A stretch of 64,000 nt of DNA from Podocnemis expansa (Eukaryota > Chordata > Testudines > Podocnemididae): assembly GCA_007922195.1 (NCBI GenBank), contig ML682028.1:18038148-18102147 (forward strand), in the 5' to 3' direction. Each line of letters begins with the position of its first letter. The first letter of the stretch is position 1. The position numbers were made by a program, and so were the translations under genes. The notes below the pieces were generated by a model, which saw only the letters and a program-made list of their open reading frames with translations, did not search any database and was not told where the DNA came from. Positions 60,254 through 64,000 of the stretch are shown piece by piece.

Positions 60254-61604
60254 GAGTGGCACCATCTGCATGGAAGCAGGAGCCATCCTCCTCCTTGGTT
60301 TCTCTACTCTTGATGGGTAGTCGTTACTCAAGTGAGTTAAGGATGACATCCCACAGTAAATAAATGAAAGGCTACAGTGAAAGATTTCAAACATCTGTGC
60401 GCTGGACGAGCTACCAAAAAGAAGAGCAAACCCTGGTTATTCCCTGTGCTGTCTGGCAGAGATATAAACTAATTGCACACGCAGAACACACTTGTGCATG
60501 CAATATCATGATCCACTGATGCAGGTATGTGGGCTTCGCTCCACTTTGTCACCCTCTACAGGAGGGCTCTGGTAGGTCAACTCTCGGTGTCATCATTTTC
60601 CTCCTCGGTTGGCAGGGTCTCTGGCAACCGGCCAGGAGATCAAACAGCTGGTCAAGCAAGAAAGGCAAAAGGACTCCTCAGGGACAAAAATCCTGTTTCT
60701 ATGCAGATGACCCTCATAGTAAAGGTTGGAGGGGGGGCCAGGAGAACCGAGCCCAGAACATGATAGCTAAGGGGAATTGTTTTGAACGACATTTTTTCCA
60801 TAAGTTTTCCAGAAGACAGCCACAGTTCAGTACCTTTCATATCTTTATAAGTCTGATCTTAGAGGTGTCCATCCACTGAAGCCAACAGGAGATACGGGCA
60901 GGTGGAAAGGGTGCATGGCCTGTAGTTTAAAAGTGTGCAACTACTATTTAAGAGTCTTTGATGTGTCCTCTTTTCAACCTGCAGTTACTGGCCTGCAACA
61001 TTGTTCAAGTCATTCAATTTCTTTTGCTCTACCACAACTCATCAGGTAAATAGTTTCATTTTTCTCACCGCGATGTTGCATTGGTCAGAAAGATAAGAGT
61101 TTGAGGGCAAGGGAACAAAACAAAACAAAAACAAAAGTTCCGCCTGGGATTTTCCTGCGACTGGTATGGCTTTAAAAAACAACAAACCCCTAAGCGTGTA
61201 ACTGCTGAAGCCTGCCCCAGTTCCAGACAGGTACTGCAGAGGCATCCCTTCCTTTGCACTGTTAATTCACTTGGGTGGTTTTGTTAGGCTGCACATTTTA
61301 CTCCTGACAAATCCCAGACAGGAGCTGCGTGCTCGCCCTTCCCCTGCAGTGAACCCCACCCTCACCCTCTGGAGAGAACTATCCAAGGATTGCTCATCCC
61401 CGCATTCCCACTGAGACAAAAATCAGATGAGAAGGGCTCATCCTTAGTAGTTGGGAGGAAAATGGTGAATTTAAATGTATGTCAGGCAGTTTCGTACTGG
61501 CAGGTTCTGTTAAGCTGTAGTCTCAGGAAAGAGGCAGAAAAGACTCTTGCTTCAGTCACCAAAATAATAAGCAATATTAATGTGAGGATTTTCATTTACA
61601 GATC

Positions 61605-61765
61605 TCAAAGTTCTTTTTAAAGCAGGAAAGTGCCATTATCCCCATTTTATGGATGGGAAGATCAACACAGAGAGACATGCAAGGCTGGGGGGAGAAGTCA
61701 GGGGTTCTGGAGCTCAGGTCGACCCTCACCCACTGGGCCATCCTATCACAAAGCTCTGACTGAAG
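61605..61765 (-). mobile_element. MIR/L2-like tail, reverse orientation
   Basis: GCCATTATCCCCATTTTATGGATGGG, CACAGAGAGACATGC and CAGGGGTTCTGGAGCTCAGG...CACCCACTGGGCC keep the reverse MIR order (ATTATCCCCATTTTACAGATGGG...CAGAGCTGGG). Confidence 0.6.
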
Positions 61766-62009
61766 AGAACAACCCTTCCCTCAAAGACCAAGGCTAGATA
61801 ATCTAATTGGTGTTTTCCATCTCTAACTTCAGTGATGCTCATGTCCCTTCATCATCCCTTTTCTGTACAGCCCATGATCTTTACAAACCCTCCTGTAAAT
61901 ACTGAGCCAGATCCTTACACCTTGGAGTACTGTAGAAATATGAATTCCTTCTCATCTAATCCATCCTGTGGGACAGAGACAAGGAGAGTTGAGCGAGTAA
62001 TTGATTTTT

Positions 62010-62395
62010 CAGTTCAGTGGCCCAACAGACAAAAATCAGGAAAAAAAAAAACATTTCAAATCAACCCAAAATGACAATTTTTCAGTTTCTCTCAGCAGAA
62101 CAACAAAACAGCCCCCCCACCATATTTTTATTTTGGGTAGAGCAGACCATTTGACCTGAAAGTAAATGTTTTATTTTGTTTTCAGTTGCTCTTCCTGGCT
62201 GTTGTTTATTTTAAGTTACAGCTAAAGTCAAACCGTTTTGTTTAAAAAATGTTAAAACAAAGTGCTTCAACCCTTTGGGATTTTTTTCCCCCAGCTGAAA
62301 CGATTTGCTGAATTCGACCTGAATTCATAGGCAGTTTTAGTCACCTGAAACAACAGTTTCTGGGTAGATAAACCATCAGCTGGAAAAATAATTGC
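62010..62395. repeat. AT-rich interspersed repeat with GAAAC/TTTCA motifs
   Basis: AACATTTCAAATCAACCCAAAATGAC, TTTTTTTCCCCCAGCTGAAACG, TTTGCTGAATTCGACCTGAATTC and CACCTGAAACAACAGTTTC resemble a TTTCA-rich sauropsid interspersed repeat. I cannot assign a class and the limits are approximate. Confidence 0.4.
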
Positions 62396-62404
62396 ACACA
62401 TCAA

Positions 62405-62535
62405 GAAGCAAGTACTGGTTTACAGATTGAGAGTCTGAGGTGCAAAGAAATTACATGGTGTGCAGAGACAACAGAGAACAACCATGGCCAGAACCCAAAT
62501 ACCTGACTCCTGGGTCCTGTGCTCTGGCTCCTTGT
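62405..62535 (-). mobile_element. MIR-like relic, reverse orientation
   Basis: TTTACAGATTGAGAGTCTGAGGTGCAAAG, ACCCAAATACCTGACTCCTGGGTCCTGTGCTCTGGC: a decayed reverse MIR-type tail. It directly follows a TTTCA/GAAAC-rich repeat. Confidence 0.5.
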
Positions 62536-63260
62536 CAATGCTGTTTGTAGTCCTCAGTTTTCAGGGGGAAATGTGACTCTCCAGTTCCCAACACACACGG
62601 TGCATCACCACACAGGCACACGGCAGGCATCAGAGGCCGCTTCCAGGGCCCTGGTTGCAGCTGGGCAGAGCAGCTCATTTATCACTCGGCATGGCATTAG
62701 TCCTGTGGTTGCTGTTTGCAAAACGCAAGCTGAGAAGGAGAGAGGATTTCTCAGTCAGTTTCAGAAAGGGCTGAAAACATCTGCCCTGGCCACAAGCACC
62801 TCCTCAGGGGAGAACTGAGGCTCCAGCAGAGTCTCAATAGGATTCTCTCTGGCGATTCTCTCCAGTCTGGTGTGACATAGCAGTCCTTTTTATTGTTTTT
62901 AAGGTGAATTTAGGACTGGTGAAAGGCAGCTGAAGGTGCTAACAAAGGAAAGCCATTAGCCCCAGGATGGACATAAACAGTACATGTAAATCCCCATGCA
63001 ACACATGGTCCTCGATATACAGAGATCTCTATAGTGGCAGCACGGTAAACGAGTCTCAGCATCCAGACTCCCTTGTGATGGACAAGGATGGCATCTGTCA
63101 TGCAGGTGACTGAGAGGACAACCTCTCTGCTAGAAACAGGAGTGAGGCCTCCAACAGCATCTAGCCCAATGGGGTCACGATTCATGACCAAAGCTCCCAC
63201 GTGTTGTAATAAATTAATAATAATTCTGTGTAGGCCACTGAGCCACTGTCAGACTACAAG
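62536..63260. other. No gene recognised (62536-63260)
   Basis: Unique-looking sequence between a MIR-like relic and the long hairpin MITE. No exon recognised. Confidence 0.5.
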
Positions 63261-63487
63261 TTTCAAAGGGGCAGCCATGTTAGTCTAGTTCAGCAAAAGA
63301 AGCAAGGAGTCCTGTGGCGCTTAAAGACTAACAGACGTATTTATCTCACGAGCTAACGTGAGAGAAAATCCCACTTCGTCAGACACTTCAAAGCGTCTGA
63401 TGAACTGGGATTTTCTTCCACGAAAGCTCATGCGATAAATAAATCTGTTAATCTTTCAAGTGCCACAGGACTCCTTGCTTCTTTCGT
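63261..63487 (+). mobile_element. Long foldback MITE with extended hairpin arms
   Basis: The head TTTCAAAGGGGCAGCCATG is followed by GTTAGTCTAGTTCAGC, then an arm of about 110 bp running through GGAGTCCTGTGGCGC, GACTAACAGACG, GAGAAAATCCCACTTCGTCAGAC. The opposite arm reads back from GTCTGATGAACTGGGATTTTC to GCCACAGGACTCCTTGCTTC. It retains more of the arm (the CACTTCATCAGATG part) than the copies at 48.8 and 52.3 kb, so it is probably nearer the full-length form. I could not find a clear target duplication. Confidence 0.8.
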
Positions 63488-63924
63488 CATATCACTGCAT
63501 CCAAACCAGTGATTGGTGATCTGCATCTTCAGTCCTAATCCCTGAGTCATTCATAGCACAATAACAGTTTCTGGTTACTAGCATGGCAGGTTAAACGCTC
63601 CTCTCTTTGCATGCGACAGTGCTGCCCTCCCCCATCAGCCTCATCTAGGTCTGTAACAGAATGGAGAAGAATTTTGCTGCAGATATTAGGGCCCAACCCT
63701 GCTCTCTTGGAAACCTCTGGCCAAACATCCATTGATTTTTAGGACTGTTAATTTGTAATTATCATTAATTTGTACCGAGGTAACACCCAGGAGCCCAGAG
63801 TTCCATCCTTTACAGACAGAACAAGACGACAGCCTCCAAACTTAGCATTGGAATATCCATGCATTGAGATATACAGTACGTGCCCATTTTCACGCCAACC
63901 CCAGCCTCATGGAACTGACAACAC

Positions 63925-64000
63925 ACAGGCCTTGATCCGTAGTGAGTGTAAACTCTCTGTAGCTGAAGCCAAGGGAGCTAAATCAATTTACACCAGTGGG
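63925..64000. repeat. Same amniote repeat type, cut by the window end
   Basis: GGCCTTGATCCGTAGTGAGTGTAAACTC, GAAGCCAAGGGAGCTAAATCAATTTACACCAGTGG is a reverse copy of the GTGTAAAT...TTTACACCAGTG type. It runs off the end of the window. Confidence 0.45.

Larger units (their letters stand above)
59291..62009. other. Upstream intergenic DNA without a recognised gene
   Basis: Beyond the hAT copies, upstream of the gene's promoter. Includes the T23 run and one MIR-like relic (listed). No coding exon recognised. Confidence 0.5.

Overview
This is vertebrate, non-mammalian nuclear DNA, most likely from a turtle (a crocodilian or other sauropsid is less likely). The evidence is the repeat content. There are several copies of a foldback MITE whose core contains GGAGTCCTGTGGCAC and CACTTCATCAGATG, several non-autonomous hAT elements with CAGGGGTCTCAAAC-, CAGTGGTTTTCAAAC- or TGGCCAA-type ends, CR1-like LINE 3' relics, MIR-like SINE relics and 5S-rRNA-derived SINE relics. 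No operons, prokaryotic signals or viral genes are visible. Family names come from recognition by eye, not from a search.

Only one gene can be supported. At 55336-57000 on the minus strand, inside a strong CpG island, lies a 555-codon first coding exon that ends in phase 0 at an AAG|GTAAGG splice donor. It encodes a repeat protein. Four modules have the form CxxC...(F/H)FPFL...CxxC followed by a helix-like L-x2-(Q/L)-W segment, and a fifth, diverged CxxC...CxxC module follows. I read these as zinc-binding, treble-clef-like units, but I cannot name the family. The promoter side is at 57001-57340 (GC boxes, GGC repeat, no TATA box seen). The rest of the gene should run toward lower coordinates, but I could not identify a second exon, so 1-55335 is either a very long intron 1 or intron plus intergenic DNA.

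Layout. 1-25 kb: unique-looking, moderately GC-rich DNA with scattered MIR-, L3- and CR1-like relics, one hAT relic (2098-2276), one foldback MITE fragment (13906) and a few AT-rich, homeodomain-site-like patches. 25-34 kb: a short hAT element, 5S-SINE relics, a MIR, a CR1 end, a 130-bp inverted repeat pair (27.44/28.31 kb) and a hAT element with an internally duplicated 5' part (33375-33789). 34-47 kb: an AAAT microsatellite, a hAT copy with a perfect 8-bp target duplication (41930-42115), and otherwise featureless DNA. 47-54 kb: a cluster of foldback MITEs, three with exact 11-12 bp target duplications, and an element packed with TTYGAACTA motifs. 55.3-57.4 kb: the gene start. 57.44-58.68 kb: a hAT element whose 5' half plus flanking DNA has been amplified in tandem (eight ~145-bp units, with a ~440-bp higher-order repeat). 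59-64 kb: a second, simple copy of the same hAT, MIR-like relics and a long hairpin MITE (63261-63487).

The most notable features are the unnamed multi-module cysteine protein, the tandem/higher-order array built from a hAT end and its host flank, and the foldback MITE family with 11-12 bp target duplications.
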